Shown here in pieces: positions 32,978 to 44,263 of a DNA stretch of 64,000 nt. Both the position numbers and the translations under genes were made by a program. Location of the stretch: assembly GCF_003144115.1 (NCBI RefSeq), contig NW_020312002.1, positions 841,540-905,539 on the forward strand. The letters are read 5' to 3'. The notes under the pieces were generated by a model, which did not search any database, was not told the DNA's origin, and was given only the letters and a program-made list of their open reading frames with translations. This DNA comes from Tilletiopsis washingtonensis. Taxonomy: Eukaryota > Basidiomycota > Exobasidiomycetes > Entylomatales. The first letter of the stretch is position 1; the number at the start of each line of letters is the position of its first letter.

Positions 32978-33668
32978 GGCGGATGCGTGCGAGCGGCGGC
33001 GATGCAGCGATGCAGAGGAGTGCGCGCGCGAGAGGCGAGTGCGGCGGTGATGCAGCGATGCAGAGAGGACGCAGCGCTGCGGAGGAGTGCGGGTGCAACG
33101 CAGCGACGCACGCCAGCGATGCAGAGGAGTGCGGCGATGCAGCGACGCAGGGACGACGCAGCGATGCGGAAGACGGAGTTGCGAGGGCAGAAGCGTGCTC
33201 GCTGGCCGCACCCCTTGCCAGCTGGGCGGCGGTGCGGCATGCGAGAGCCCGCCCCCGCGGCGTCGTGCAGCAGCCCTCGCCGCTTGGCCGCGTCGCGCAG
33301 CGCCTCACGCCTCTCGCTGCACTGCGCATTCTCCTCCCCTGCTGCAGCCCTGCGGCTGATGCCGGTGCTGTCGGCGTCAACACGTGCCGCCGGCGCCCAC
33401 CGCTGCCTCTGCCGCTGCGCAACCCTCTGCTCTCGCCCCGCCGAGCGCGCTCAATGCTCACCGTAGGCGCCTGCGCGCTGCTTCCCGGACCGCTGCTGCC
33501 GCCTCTCCTTCCGTCTTCGGCCCAGCCTGCCTGCCGCTGCTGCCCCTCCTTCAGCCCAGCCTGCGCTGCCGCCCCTCCTCCAGCCCAGCCTGCGCTGCTG
33601 CCTCTCCTTCAGCCCAGCGTGCAGCCTGCCCATCTCGCGCGCCAGCGACGCCCGCCGCCCGCCGTGCG

Positions 33669-33707
<39 letters not shown>

Positions 33708-34639
33708 CTGCTGCGGCACCCGCATGGGCTGAATGCCGCCGCTCGCCGTGCACCTGCTGCTGCTGCGGCGGCGGCGCCTGCCACCCGCTGTCCGCCTCGC
33801 CGCTGTTGCTTATGCTGCTGCTGCTGCTGCTGCTGCTGACGCTGCGGCGGCGGCTGGATTCGGCGGCGATGATTGTCCTGCTGCTGTGCGCGCCTGCCTG
33901 TTGCGCTTGACGACGCCGGCGCTCGGGCTCTCGCGCTGCGCGAGCGCATCGGGATGGTGGCATGGTGCGCAAGGTCGCTCCGTCAGGGGCACGATGTTGA
34001 CGCGGCGCGCGGCGCCACGCGCGGCACGCCGCACGACTGCACGTGACGCGGGCTGCCCGAGTCCCGCCGCGACATGCGCCGCGCGCAGAGCCCGCTACGC
34101 CCTCCGCGAGCTGCAACTGGCGGCTGGGCGGCGGCACGGGGCGGACAGCAGACCGCTGGATCTGCGCCTGGTCCGGATCAGCCTCTTCGCCAGCGCCCGC
34201 CAGCGCCCGGCCCCAGTGCAGAAGCCGCGGCGCGGCTTGAGCGACGCCGTAGGCCGCGGAGCGGCTCGAGCGACGCCATGGGCCGCAGCGCGGCTTGTGT
34301 GCGCGCGTTGGCCGCGCCGCAGGCCGACGGCACGGGGGGGCAAACTAACGCCTTCCCCTCAGCTTGCCGCTCTGCCTTGACCCGTCTGCAGCTCAGCGCT
34401 CGACACAGCGCTCCAGAGCGCGAATGTGAGAGCGGGCGGCGCGCCTCGCATAGCTCAGAGCCGCGTGGATGAGCATGCTCGTGCGATGCTGCCCGTCGCC
34501 GCCTCTCGTGCTCCCTGCGCGCTTGCAGGGCAGCTCGGCTCCGCATTGTTGCCGCTTACCGACACCAGGGCACCACTTGCGGCGACGCCTCAGCACACCG
34601 CCCCTCCGCGCCGCTTTGTCTGCTACGCTGCATTCCACG
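32978..34639. other. Intergenic low-complexity region, no gene supported
   Basis: Open frames exist on both strands but they are driven by CTG/CAG runs and Arg/Ala/Pro bias. The region holds repeated GATGCAG words (33000-33180), (CTG)12 at 33670-33705, (CTG)8 at 33815-33838 and a two-unit repeat around CGGCTYGAGCGACGCC at 34230-34290. It contains the 5' side of the orphan gene and the 3' side of the carboxylase. Confidence 0.6.
33670..33705 (+). repeat. (CTG)12 microsatellite
   Basis: Twelve perfect CTG units; a second tract of eight units lies at 33815-33838. Both are in sequence without a supported gene. Confidence 0.95.
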
Positions 34640-37600
34640 TCACAGCCGCGAGCGCGACGGCTCCGCCTGCTGCCACGTCGGCACGCGCTGCCGCACCATG
34701 CGCAGCGCCGTCGCGACCCAGTGCCGCGTCGCCGCGGGGTCGATGACGGCGTCGATCTCCATCTTGGCCGCGACGTTGACCGCGGCGCCGCGCTCGTACG
34801 ACGCAGCGACGAGTCTGGCCGGGTGTGAGCGACGCACGTGTCTGACGTCTCGCAACTCACTTGTTGAAGAGCTCCTGCCGCTCCTCCTCCGACTTGGCCG
34901 CCTCGAGCTCCTTACGGAAGCCAAGACGCACCGCACCTGCGTGGCATAGTCAGCGCGGCAAGCCTCGCCATCGCTGTCCTCTCCCTCACTCACCCTCGAC
35001 GCCCATCGGCCCCCACTCGCCATTCGGCCACGACACGCTGCTGTGGTTGCTCAGGCTGCCGCCGCCGAGCAGCCCCTGCGCGCCGAGGCCAAACGCCTTG
35101 CGCAGCGTGACTGCAGAGGGTCAGCGTATGCGAAACAGGGCCTTCGCACCACTCACTGGCAAAGATGCGGCCGCCGCCGTCTGTCAGCGACGACATCGCC
35201 GCAAAGAGCTCCGGGAACGCGCGCAGGCCGCCTTCGCCCTCCGTCTCGGGCCCGCCGACGATGAAGCCCGGCGTATCGACGAGGACAACAAGATGCGCAC
35301 ACTGCGTCCGCGCCAGCAGCTGCACGAAGCGCGTCGCCTTGCGCGCCGAGGCCGCCTCGATGGCGCCGCCGAGCGGCGAGGCCACCGACGAGGCGACGAC
35401 ACCGAGCGGCTGGCCCTCGACGCGCAGGAAGCCCGTGATGAGGTTCTTGCCCCATGCCTCGCCGATCTCGCAGAACGTGTCGTCGTCGGCGAGCAGGCCG
35501 ATGACCTCGCGCACGTCGTAGGCGCGCAGCCGCGATTCGGGCAGCACGTGGCGCATGCGCCGCTGGTCGGAGGTGTGCTTCCAGTGGGCAGCGGGCAGCG
35601 GGCCCTGGAAGTAGCCCAAGAGCTTCTTCGTCAACGTCGCGGCCTCGCGGTCCGTCGGCACAACGATGTCTCTGTGCGACGAGTCAGCCAGGGCTAGCAT
35701 CTCTTCGCGAGTCACTCACACAGAGCCGCTCTCCGCGTGCACAAGCGGCGGCCCAATGTCGTACGGCTGATTCGCAGTCAGCACTAGTCGCTTCACTTCA
35801 CGCCGCACTCACCTTGTACACGCCGAGCCCGCCGCCCTCGATCATCGCCGGGCCGCCCATGCCAATGCTCGTTGGAAGCCGCTTGGGCGCGCCCTCGACG
35901 CCGCCGAGCGAGGCGATGACAATGTCGCACGTGCCGAGGAGCGCAGCGTTGCCCGCAAAGACGTAGCCAGCGGCAATTCCGACTCGTGGTACAAGTCAGC
36001 AGATGACAGAAGGTGTCTCGTTGCGCCACTCACTGGTTGGCAAGCCACGGGCACGGATCATTGCCATGAGTGTAAAGGCCGGCCCCTCGAGACCTGCAGC
36101 GGCACGTCAGATGGTGCGAGATCAGAGTAGGCCTGTCAGGCACGCACCGCCTGCCTTGAGCGGCGCCAGATCGACATCGCCAGGTCTGCCACCGCCGCCC
36201 TCGGCGTACATGATGAGAGGCTGGGGTTTGGCAAGTCAGCTCTGCCGCACCTCAAGACACGCTCCGTCTGCTCACCGCAGGATTCTCGAGCACGGAGCGG
36301 AACAGGCGATCTGTGAAGCCGTCAGGCAGTACCGCAGAAGAGCTCAACGCGTGACGCACCAAGCTTGAGGTGGTGGAAGTAGCCCTGCGTGCCTGCGAGC
36401 ACCTGTGCGTCGCCGAGAAACAGGGCACAGCGGGCGCGCGACTCGGCGCCCGGCCGTGACGGACCTTGCTCAAACAGCCCAGCATTCACAGTTGCCCACG
36501 CCGTCCTATCACCAGTCAGCACAGTCCACACAGCGCCCACGCCGACACTCACAAGATGCCGTCGCCCTGCGTGTTCGCCAGGAGCTTCTCCTCCGAGATA
36601 CGCGTCCGCTGTGCCGCCAGCGCCAGCGCGCCAATCTCAATGACCGAGCCCTGATCAGCGAGAAGCGCCAGATTCTCGCGCGCAGTGAGGAAGCCAGCAT
36701 CGTGTCTCCGCTTGACGGCGCTGGTCATCGACTCGGGTGACGCCAGGCGCTGCCGGTCAAAGAATTGCTGCAGCTTCGGCGGGATGTGGTCCAGGTCGAG
36801 CTGCTTCTTGGCCGCCGCAGCGGCGCGCGACGAGCCCGCGAGCGGCGCAAAGAAGAGCAGCGGCGAGGACGCCTGTACGGCATCGCCCTGCTGCGTGCAG
36901 ATCTGCTCGATGCGCCCGGCGCGCGATGCCGTCACGACGTGCTCCATCTTGAGCGCCTCGATGACAGCCACCTGCTCACCCTCGCCGACCTCCTGGCCGA
37001 CCTGGACGCTGATGGCCGTGACGATGCCAGAGAGGGGCAGCGCGAGCGCCTCAGTGCCCGGCGGTGCCTGCTGATGCTTGGCCTGAGCTGCGGCCGGAGC
37101 GGGAGCCTTCTTCTCGCCGGACGTGCGCTTTGCCTTTCGCCGTGAAGCATCCTGAAAGAGCTCCGCCCAGTGCTGCTCGACAAATGCCGTGTGCACGCGA
37201 TTCTTCCCAACGGCTGGGTGGTCGAGAAGCGCTGCTTGAAAGTCGAGATTGCTCTCACAGCCTTCGAGCACAAACGCGGCCAGGCTGCGGCGTGCCAGCG
37301 CCAGCACTGCAGGGAAGCTCGGCGCCGTGACGATGACCTTGGCCATGAGCGAGTCAAACGCCGGGCTGGCGCTGTACACGACACCGCCGTGCGGCGCGTG
37401 CGCAGCCGTGTCGACGCGGATGCCGGGTCCGGCGGGAGGGGCAAAGGCCGTCACGGCGCCGACGGCGGGCAGCGCCTCGCCCTTTTCAGTGAGCGTCTCC
37501 GAGTTGATGCGCAGCTGCACGGCAGAGAGCAGTGGAAACGGTAGCGGCGCGGCAGCCTCACCAAGGCCCATATCCCGCAGGCGCTCGCCGAGCGCGATGC

Positions 37601-38768
37601 GCAGCTGCAGTGCCACAAGGTCGAGATGCGTGACCTGCTCCGTCACCGTGTGTTCAACCTGGATGCGCGGGTTGGCCTCCATGAAGAAGTGCTCGCCGCT
37701 GTCGGGCAGACACAGAAACTCGAACGTGCCGAGCGACTTGTACTTGCCCACCGACGCCATGCGCAGCGCCGAGGCCAGCAGGCGCTGCCGCAGCGGCGAT
37801 GCTGAGCCGCCGGACAGACTTGGCGCCGGCGCAAACTCGACGAGCTTCTGATGCTTGCGCTGCAGGCTGAGGCAGAGGTCTGAGCTTACCCACTATGTAG
37901 CACGCGCAGCGCAGTCGCCTCACCTGCACTCGCGCTCCCACAGATGCGCCACGTCGCCACTGCCGTCGCCAATCACTTGCACCTGCGAGGCGCTTCAGCC
38001 CGCAGCACAGGGCTCATGCATCACTTGACTCACCTCGATGTGCCGCGCATTCTCCAGGTAGCGCTCGGCATACAGCCGGGCGTCGCCAAACGCCGCGCCC
38101 GCCTCGCGCGCGCAGCTCTCGTAGGCGCGCGAGAGGGCCGCCTCACCGTCGTCGACGGGCACAACGCGCATGCCGCGCCCACCGCCGCCGGCAACGGCCT
38201 TGATCATGACCTTTGCGCCGCGCGGCAGCGTCTGTGCAAAAGCGCGCACCTGCTCGAGCGACGCGGCGTCGCCAGCAGTGCCGGGCAGCGTGGGCACGCT
38301 GCACTCGGCCGCCAGGCGCCGCGCACTCGTCTTCTCACCGAAGCGCGCCAGGTGCGCCGGGTCCGGGCCGATCCACACGAGGCCGGCAGCCTGCACGGCC
38401 TGCGCAAAGGCGGGCGACTCGGAGAGGAAGCCGTAGCCCGGGTGCACACCCCAGGCAGACGCGCCCTTGGCGGCCGCGACGAGCGCCTCGGCGTCGAGGT
38501 AGGCACGCACGCCGGCGGCATGGAGCAGCGTGCGGTGCGCTGGCGGCACGGCGAGCATGTGCGCTGCGTCTGCCTCGCCGGCCGAGGCGACGGCGAGCGC
38601 ATGGAAGGCCGTCTGTGCCGACGGCTGCGCGCTGCCGGGCAGCGGGAAGAGGGCGCAGGTGCTGGCGACGCGCAGCGCAATCTCGCCGCGGTTGGCGATG
38701 AAGACGCCTGCAGAGATCAGCACAGGGCCACGTGCTGCGTGCGGTGGGGCTCACTCACCCTTGCTCAT
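34640..38768 (-). CDS. Single-chain acyl-CoA carboxylase (BC-BCCP-CT), probably peroxisomal
   Basis: Biotin-dependent carboxylase that adds CO2 to an acyl-CoA. A tiny first exon (38759-38768, MSKG) is joined across a 51-base intron to GVFIANRGEIALR, the biotin carboxylase start. Then come the ATP-grasp loop GGGGRGMR, EANPRIQVEH, and the biotin site EALKMEH (about 36941-36961, Lys biotinylated). The carboxyltransferase half is split by many introns, with RARCALFLGDAQVLAG, DIVIASLGGVEGAPKRLPTS, GYFQGPLPAAHW and VDTPGFIVGGP. The domain order and size fit the long-chain or broad-range single-chain carboxylases of bacteria rather than two-subunit MCC or PCC. There is no mitochondrial leader, and the protein ends SRL, a PTS1-type signal. 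It is divergent from the acyl-CoA ligase gene. Substrate unknown. Confidence 0.88.
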
Positions 38769-39455
38769 GGCGGCGGGCGTGGTGAGGGTGGGAAGGAGGC
38801 GCGCGTGTCGGAGCATCGCAGCCCGCCTTCCCCGCACTCGCGCGCTGTTCCCACGCCGAGCTGCCACGCTCCGGCTCGCCCGGCGCCCGGCAGCCGGCGC
38901 GCCTGCGCAGAGCCGCGGAATCGGGAGGCGGACAGCACCAATCTTGCTCCTCCGAGTCCCACACCTCGGCATGCGCAGTTCGATAGCAAGGCCCCTGCTC
39001 GGCTCGTGCATTCCGAGCTTCTGCTGCGCACAGTGAGGTGCCGAGCCGCGGCGCTGGCGGTGCGAGGTGCCAAGGCGGATGGCGGAGGATGCGTGTGAAA
39101 AGAGCGAAAGCGAGACGCGCTGCCCCCAAACTTGAAGTGGAGGCGCCTCTGGACGAGGCGAGGCGAGGGGCCTTGCAAGCGAGGAAGTGTAGTTGCAGGG
39201 GTTGCTGTAGCGTGTATGCTGGCGATGCTGGCAGACAGAGGCAGGGGCAAGTGCATCATGTCCGGGCTTGGCCATGGACAGGCGGGCGATCAGGTGTGGC
39301 GCATGCCGAGATCCGCAGGTCTGGCGCCGAGATCTGCATCCGCAGCGCCGGGTAATCACGAGCCGGCGATGGACGGTCCCGCTGCCCGCTCGCCTGGGCC
39401 ACATTTCACAGCTGCAGCTGGCGTGGGCACATCTCTCCCAACTACCACCACCGCC
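38769..39455. promoter_or_regulatory. Divergent intergenic region between carboxylase and ligase genes
   Basis: These 687 bases separate the two start codons and must hold both promoters. No TATA box or obvious shared motif stood out. Several open frames here are chance products of high GC. Confidence 0.5.
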
Positions 39456-41730
39456 ATGTTCGCCTCGCCGCACCCTGCGCTGCACCTGCCGCAGTGTGCG
39501 CTGCCCGCGCTGCTGCTGGCGCCCGCCGCACCGGACGCCTCGCTCGCACCCGGCACCGACGCCGCGCGCCTCGAGGCGCCGCTCTTCTTCCCGCCGCCGG
39601 CGGCCTCCGACGCGGCCACGCGGCCACAGGCGCATCCGCTGAGCGTGCGCCAGCTGGCACGCGATGCATATGCCGTTGCCGCCGCGCTGCTCGACGAGCA
39701 GGCGATGCGCGACGCCGGCGGGCCGCTGCGCCGCGGCGACGTCGTGGCGCTCTTCTCGGGCAACCAGGTGAGCAGCAGCGCGTTGCAGCAAGTGGCCGCT
39801 GCTGATCTCCGTCACAGCACGACTATCTGCTCGTCGTGCTCGCCATCCAGCTGGCCGGCGGCGTGCCCGCGCTGTGCAATCCGGCGTACACGGCGCGCGA
39901 GCTGGCGCACCAGCTGCGCATGGTGCAGGCGCGTGCCGTGTTCGCCTCGTCGATCGCGCCGCCGGGCAAGAGCTCGCCGCTCGACGTCGCACGCAACGCC
40001 ACAGCACTGGCGCGCGACGCCGGCCAGGACGGCGCCGGCTTCGAGGCGCTGGCGCACGACGTGGCGCTGTGGGCGTGGGAGGAGGAGCGGCCCGACAGCT
40101 GGCTCGCCTCGCTGCTGCCGCGCGGCCGCGAGCTGGGCGAGGCGGGCAAGGCGGCGGTGCAGCAGCGCGCCGCCGAGGTGCAGCCGCAGGACACGGCCGT
40201 GCTGTGCTTCAGGTGAGCCAGACGGTGTTCTTCATTGTCAGCAGCTCACGTTGCCGCAGCTCTGGCACGTCCGGCACGCCAAAGGCCGTGTGCCTGCCGC
40301 ACTCGGCGCTCGTGGCCAACACCATCCAGGCGTCGTTCCTGCTGCACGACCGCATGAACAAGCCGCTGCTCGACGGGCGCAAGGAGCATCCCGAGGGCAA
40401 GGGCTGGTACGACACGGCGGGGCAGGGCACGAGCAAGGGCTCGCTGCTCGGGCGCGTCAAGCGCCGCCTCTCGCTCGGCGCCGAGGGCCTCGAGTCGAAG
40501 AACCGCGGGCGGCCCGAGTTCCACCAGGACGTGCTGCCGCAGTTCCACTGCTACGGCCTGCTCGTCACGTTTGTTGCGCTGCACACGGTGCGTTGCCGAG
40601 GTACGCACTTCCGTGGCGCCACGCTCACCTCTCTGTCCAGGCCACGCCGCGCGTCGTGCTGCCGCGCTTCGACCTGCGCACCTTTCTCTCCGTCGTGCAG
40701 GAGCGCAAGGTGACGTTTGCCTTCATCGTGCCGCCGATCCTGCTCGCGCTCGCCAAGTCGCCGCTCATCGACGAGTACGACATCTCAAGTCTCTGGCGCG
40801 TCGCCAGCGGCGCCGCGTCGCTCGCCGACGAGCTGGCGCAGAAGGTGTATCGGCGGCTCGGCATCCGCGCCACGGACGGTGAGCAGCGGCGTGGCGCCTG
40901 CAGCACAGCAGGCTGACCCGTTTCGCCGCGCACAGGATACGGCATGACCGAGAGTGAGCACCCTGCCGTTCGGGCATGTCCTGCTTGACTGACGCGCCGC
41001 AGTGAGCCCCATCATCTGCATGCAGACGCTCGCCGACATCAAGGTCGCCCCAGGCAGCGTCGGCGTGCTGGCGCCAAACACCAGGGCCAAGGTCATCGGC
41101 CCGGAAGGCCAGGGTGAGCGGCCGCAGATCATGCTGCTTCTGGCGCCGCTGACACCTCTGCAGAGCTGTCGTACGAGCAAGAAGGCGAGCTGCTGCTGCA
41201 GGGCCCGCAGATGATGTCGGGCTACCTGCACAACGCCGCCGCCAACGCCGAGGCCTTCTTTCCCTCGCCCGAGGCGACGCCCGAGGCGCGCTGGCTGCGC
41301 ACGGGCGACATTGTGCGCATCAGCAGGGCCGGCTACGTCACCATCACCGACCGGCAGAAGGACGTCATCAAGGCCAAGGGCTTCCAGGTGTCGCCCGCGG
41401 AGCTGGAGGGTGAGTCCAGCCACGAGGCACGTCGCGCTGGCGCTCACACAGCTCCCCGCAGCGCTGCTCTTCCGCGACGACTCGATCGCAGACGTGGCCG
41501 TCGTGGGCGTGCGCGACCCCAAGGATGACAGCGAGCTTGTGTGGGCGTTTGTCGTGCCCAAGAGCAAGCCGGCCGACGAGAAGGCCGCGGCCGAGCAGAT
41601 CATGCAGCGCGTCAACTCCGACGTGGCCGGCTACAAGCGCATCAAGGGCGTCACCTTCATCGAGGAGGTGCCCAAGAGCGCCGCGGGCAAGGTGCTCAAG
41701 CGCGAGCTGCGCGAAAAGGCCAAGCCATGA
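39456..41730 (+). CDS. AMP-forming acyl-CoA synthetase (4CL-like ANL superfamily)
   Basis: Activates a carboxylic acid through an acyl-adenylate to its CoA thioester. Eight exons (39456-39767, 39818-40212, 40260-40587, 40641-40878, 40936-40953, 41003-41113, 41164-41409, 41462-41730) give 638 residues in phase. Core motifs are SSGTSGTPK (A3), YGMTE (A5, in the 18-base fifth exon), WLRTGDIVRI and DRQKDVIKAKGFQVSP (A7-A8) and PKSAAGKVLKREL with the catalytic Lys (A10). Between A3 and A5 there is an insertion of about 60 basic residues, longer than in plant 4CL. It ends EKAKP, so there is no PTS1. It is divergent from the acyl-CoA carboxylase gene, which could use its product. The exact acid cannot be told. 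Confidence 0.92.
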
Positions 41731-41814
41731 GATCTCTCGCCGTGACGCTCCCGCATACCCCCCTGTATCCTTATGCTCCGCTGCCCTAATGTGCTACTGC
41801 CTGGATTGCCCATC

Positions 41815-43844
41815 TCACTCCTGAATGTCGAGCTCCGAGCGCATGCTCTCGGCGAACGGCTTGTCCGCCACCGTCAGGCTGGAGCGATCGCGCGCCTGGC
41901 GCAGACGAGCTGCGCGGTACGCCAGCTGTGCGATGTCCTTGGCGACGATGCAGAGGCCGGCGCCAATGGCGCTGCGCAGCCACACTGCATCCTCCTCCTG
42001 CCAGGCCGGCGTCGGCGCGGGCTCGGGCGCGACGGCGGCACGCGCACGCGAGTTGAGCTGGCTCCAGGACCAGCTGCTGTCGGCTGTCGGCTGAGGCGCA
42101 GCTGCGGTGGCGGCGGCGCTGCTGTCCGAGCCACCATAGAAGAGCGAGGCGAACGGCGAGCGGCGCGGCGCCGTGCTGCTTGCGGACGGCGTGCCGGCGA
42201 ACGAAGGTGGAGAGATGGGCGAGCCGGGGCGCATGCCGAGGATGCGCAGCATAATCGACGAGCCCGAGCGGCGCGCCAGCATCGCCAGCACACTGCCGAC
42301 CGCGGAGCCGACAAAGGGCAGCGCCAGCGCTCCCAGAACCAGGCGGCCCAGGCTCGACGGCGTCACGTAGATGAGGCGCCGGTCCGCCGCGCGCGCTGCG
42401 TCGGCGCCATGTGCGGCGTCGGCGCCTGCAGCGATCTCGTCTTCCTCATCGTCGTCGTCCTCGGGCAGGCCTTCGGGTCGGCGGCCGAGGTCGTCGATCG
42501 CAGCCACGCCCGCCGGAACAGGGCGCGGCAGGCCGTCCCTGCCGATGCCCACATCACGCACGCCGTCTTGACCCGGCACATCGACCATCGGCTGGCCGTC
42601 GGTGAGCACAATCTCGCGGATGCGGCGACGCGGCTGGTCGCCGATAGCTGCAGGCGCCCGCGGCCGGCGCGCGTGCGGCGCCAAGACCCAGCGCGTGACG
42701 CGTAGCTTGAGCTCCAGATAGAGTAGGCGGATCCAGGGCAGCGCGACGAGCTGCAGAAGGTGTCAGCAGCGAAAGGGCGGCACTTTCTATCCGACTCACC
42801 GTCACACTCGGCGGCAGCGGCCACCACGAGCCGTGGGCGCGGAACGGGTTGTTGCGCGCCTCGAACTGCGCAAACTGCGCGCGCTGCACGCGGCTCATGC
42901 GCGAGAAGGCGCCGACGCCGCGCAGCGGCAGGTACGTGAAGAGCTGTGGGAAGTGCATCGAGATGAAGTACGAGAGGAGCGCGGGCATGCCGCGCGTCTC
43001 GACGCGGGCGACGATGAGCGCGACGGGGATTAGAGGAATGTCAAAGTAGTACTGGACACAGCGTGTCAGATCTGACGCATCACTGGCACAGCGCACCACT
43101 CACGTGCCACGGCCACTTGCGGTCGAGCATGCGCCGCGCAGCGCTCTGCCCGGCAAAGACGCGGATCGCCGCACAGCCGTACGCCGTGCCGGCGACGAGC
43201 AGCGCCGAGCCGGCACTGGCGGCGGCGAGGATCGGCAGCGCGCGCTGCGTGAGCGCCTCGAGACGCTGCCCGAGCGCCAGGACGACGCTGCGCCGCTCGT
43301 GCAGCTCGTACGGCTGCACGCACTGCGGACAGCGCACGGGCGCCTTGCGTGCCTGCGAGTGGCGCACCCAGCGGCGCAGGCATGCCTCGTGCGCGATGAG
43401 CGAGCAGCCGCAGGGGTGGATCCAGCGGCGGCGGCGGGTGCGCGCTTGCGGCTGCTGCGTGGGCGTGCCGGCTGTCGGCGTCGAGCCGCCGCTGGAGCTG
43501 GGCGTCGCGGCCACGCCGTCCTCGGCGTCGCCCTCGCTGCAGATCCAGCAGACGCGGTTGCGCAGCTGCGACACGCGCACTGGCCCGCGCGGCGCAGGTG
43601 CAGCGGCAGTGGACGGCGCAGCAGGCGCCGCGCTGCTGCTGCCGGCGACGGCGGGAGAGGCCGGCGGCGATGGAAGCAGGTCGGCGACGAGTGCAGCGGA
43701 TGCCGGCTCGGCCTGCGCGGCGGGCTCCGCAGCAGCAGCAGCGGCCGGCGGCGGCGCGCCCTCCTCGCTGCCGGCCTCGCCCTGGTGGCGGCGGCGGTAC
43801 GCGGCGAGCTGTGCGGCGGCGCTGTCGGGTGCGGCGGACGACAT
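41815..43844 (-). CDS. RING-CH (MARCH-type) membrane E3 ubiquitin ligase
   Basis: Near residues 90-170 a RING-CH zinc finger reads CWIC, then HPCGCSLIAHEACLRRW, then CPQC, the C4HC3 order of MARCH ligases. After it come several hydrophobic segments (ILAAASAGSALLVAGTAYG; IPLIPVALIVARV; LLSYFISMHFPQLFTYLPL), an acidic linker with DDDDEED, and two more near the C-terminus (LVLGALALPFVGSAVGSVLA; AIGAGLCIVAKDIAQLAYRA). It probably sits in the ER or endosomal membrane and ubiquitinates membrane proteins. Two introns lie at about 43060-43105 and 42755-42805. The start at 43844 (MSSAAPDSAAA) is chosen; a Met at 43901 is possible. The gene converges on the ligase, 84 bases apart. Confidence 0.85.
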
Positions 43845-44263
43845 GGCGGCCGATGGGTGGACGTGGAGGTGAAGTAAGCTGCGGCCGTGCGCCTGGCACA
43901 AGACAAGTCACGCGCGCAGCAGCACCCCGCATCGTGTTCCCACGCTCCGCTTGCGCAATCACGCCGTGCTCGCCTGCGTCACACGAGCAGCGTGCGATGC
44001 TAGACTGGGCACTGGCTGGCGCCGCGGCGCACTCAGTCAGGCAGATGGAAGGCATTGGAGTCATTGCAGGGCGCAGCAGGAAGCGCCGCAGAGCAGGGAG
44101 ATCGGCGCGCCAGGGATGCAGCGGCGCGCGCACAGGGGGGAATCAAGGAGGCAAGGGAGACGGGCGCGCGCGCAGAGGGAGCGCACGCAGAGATGGAAGC
44201 AAGGAGAGTGGGGTGGGGCAGACGGCGTTGTGGTACCCCGGAGCGGACGCAGGCCTGCTGTGG
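43845..44263. other. Intergenic region, RING-CH upstream and forkhead downstream
   Basis: No gene supported. The segment must hold the RING-CH promoter and the forkhead 3' end. Confidence 0.5.

Noticed and set aside
33384-34137. Possible polyglutamine or poly-leucine proteins on either strand
   Set aside because: Driven by CTG/CAG tracts, with no conserved motif, no clear splice structure and no promoter evidence.
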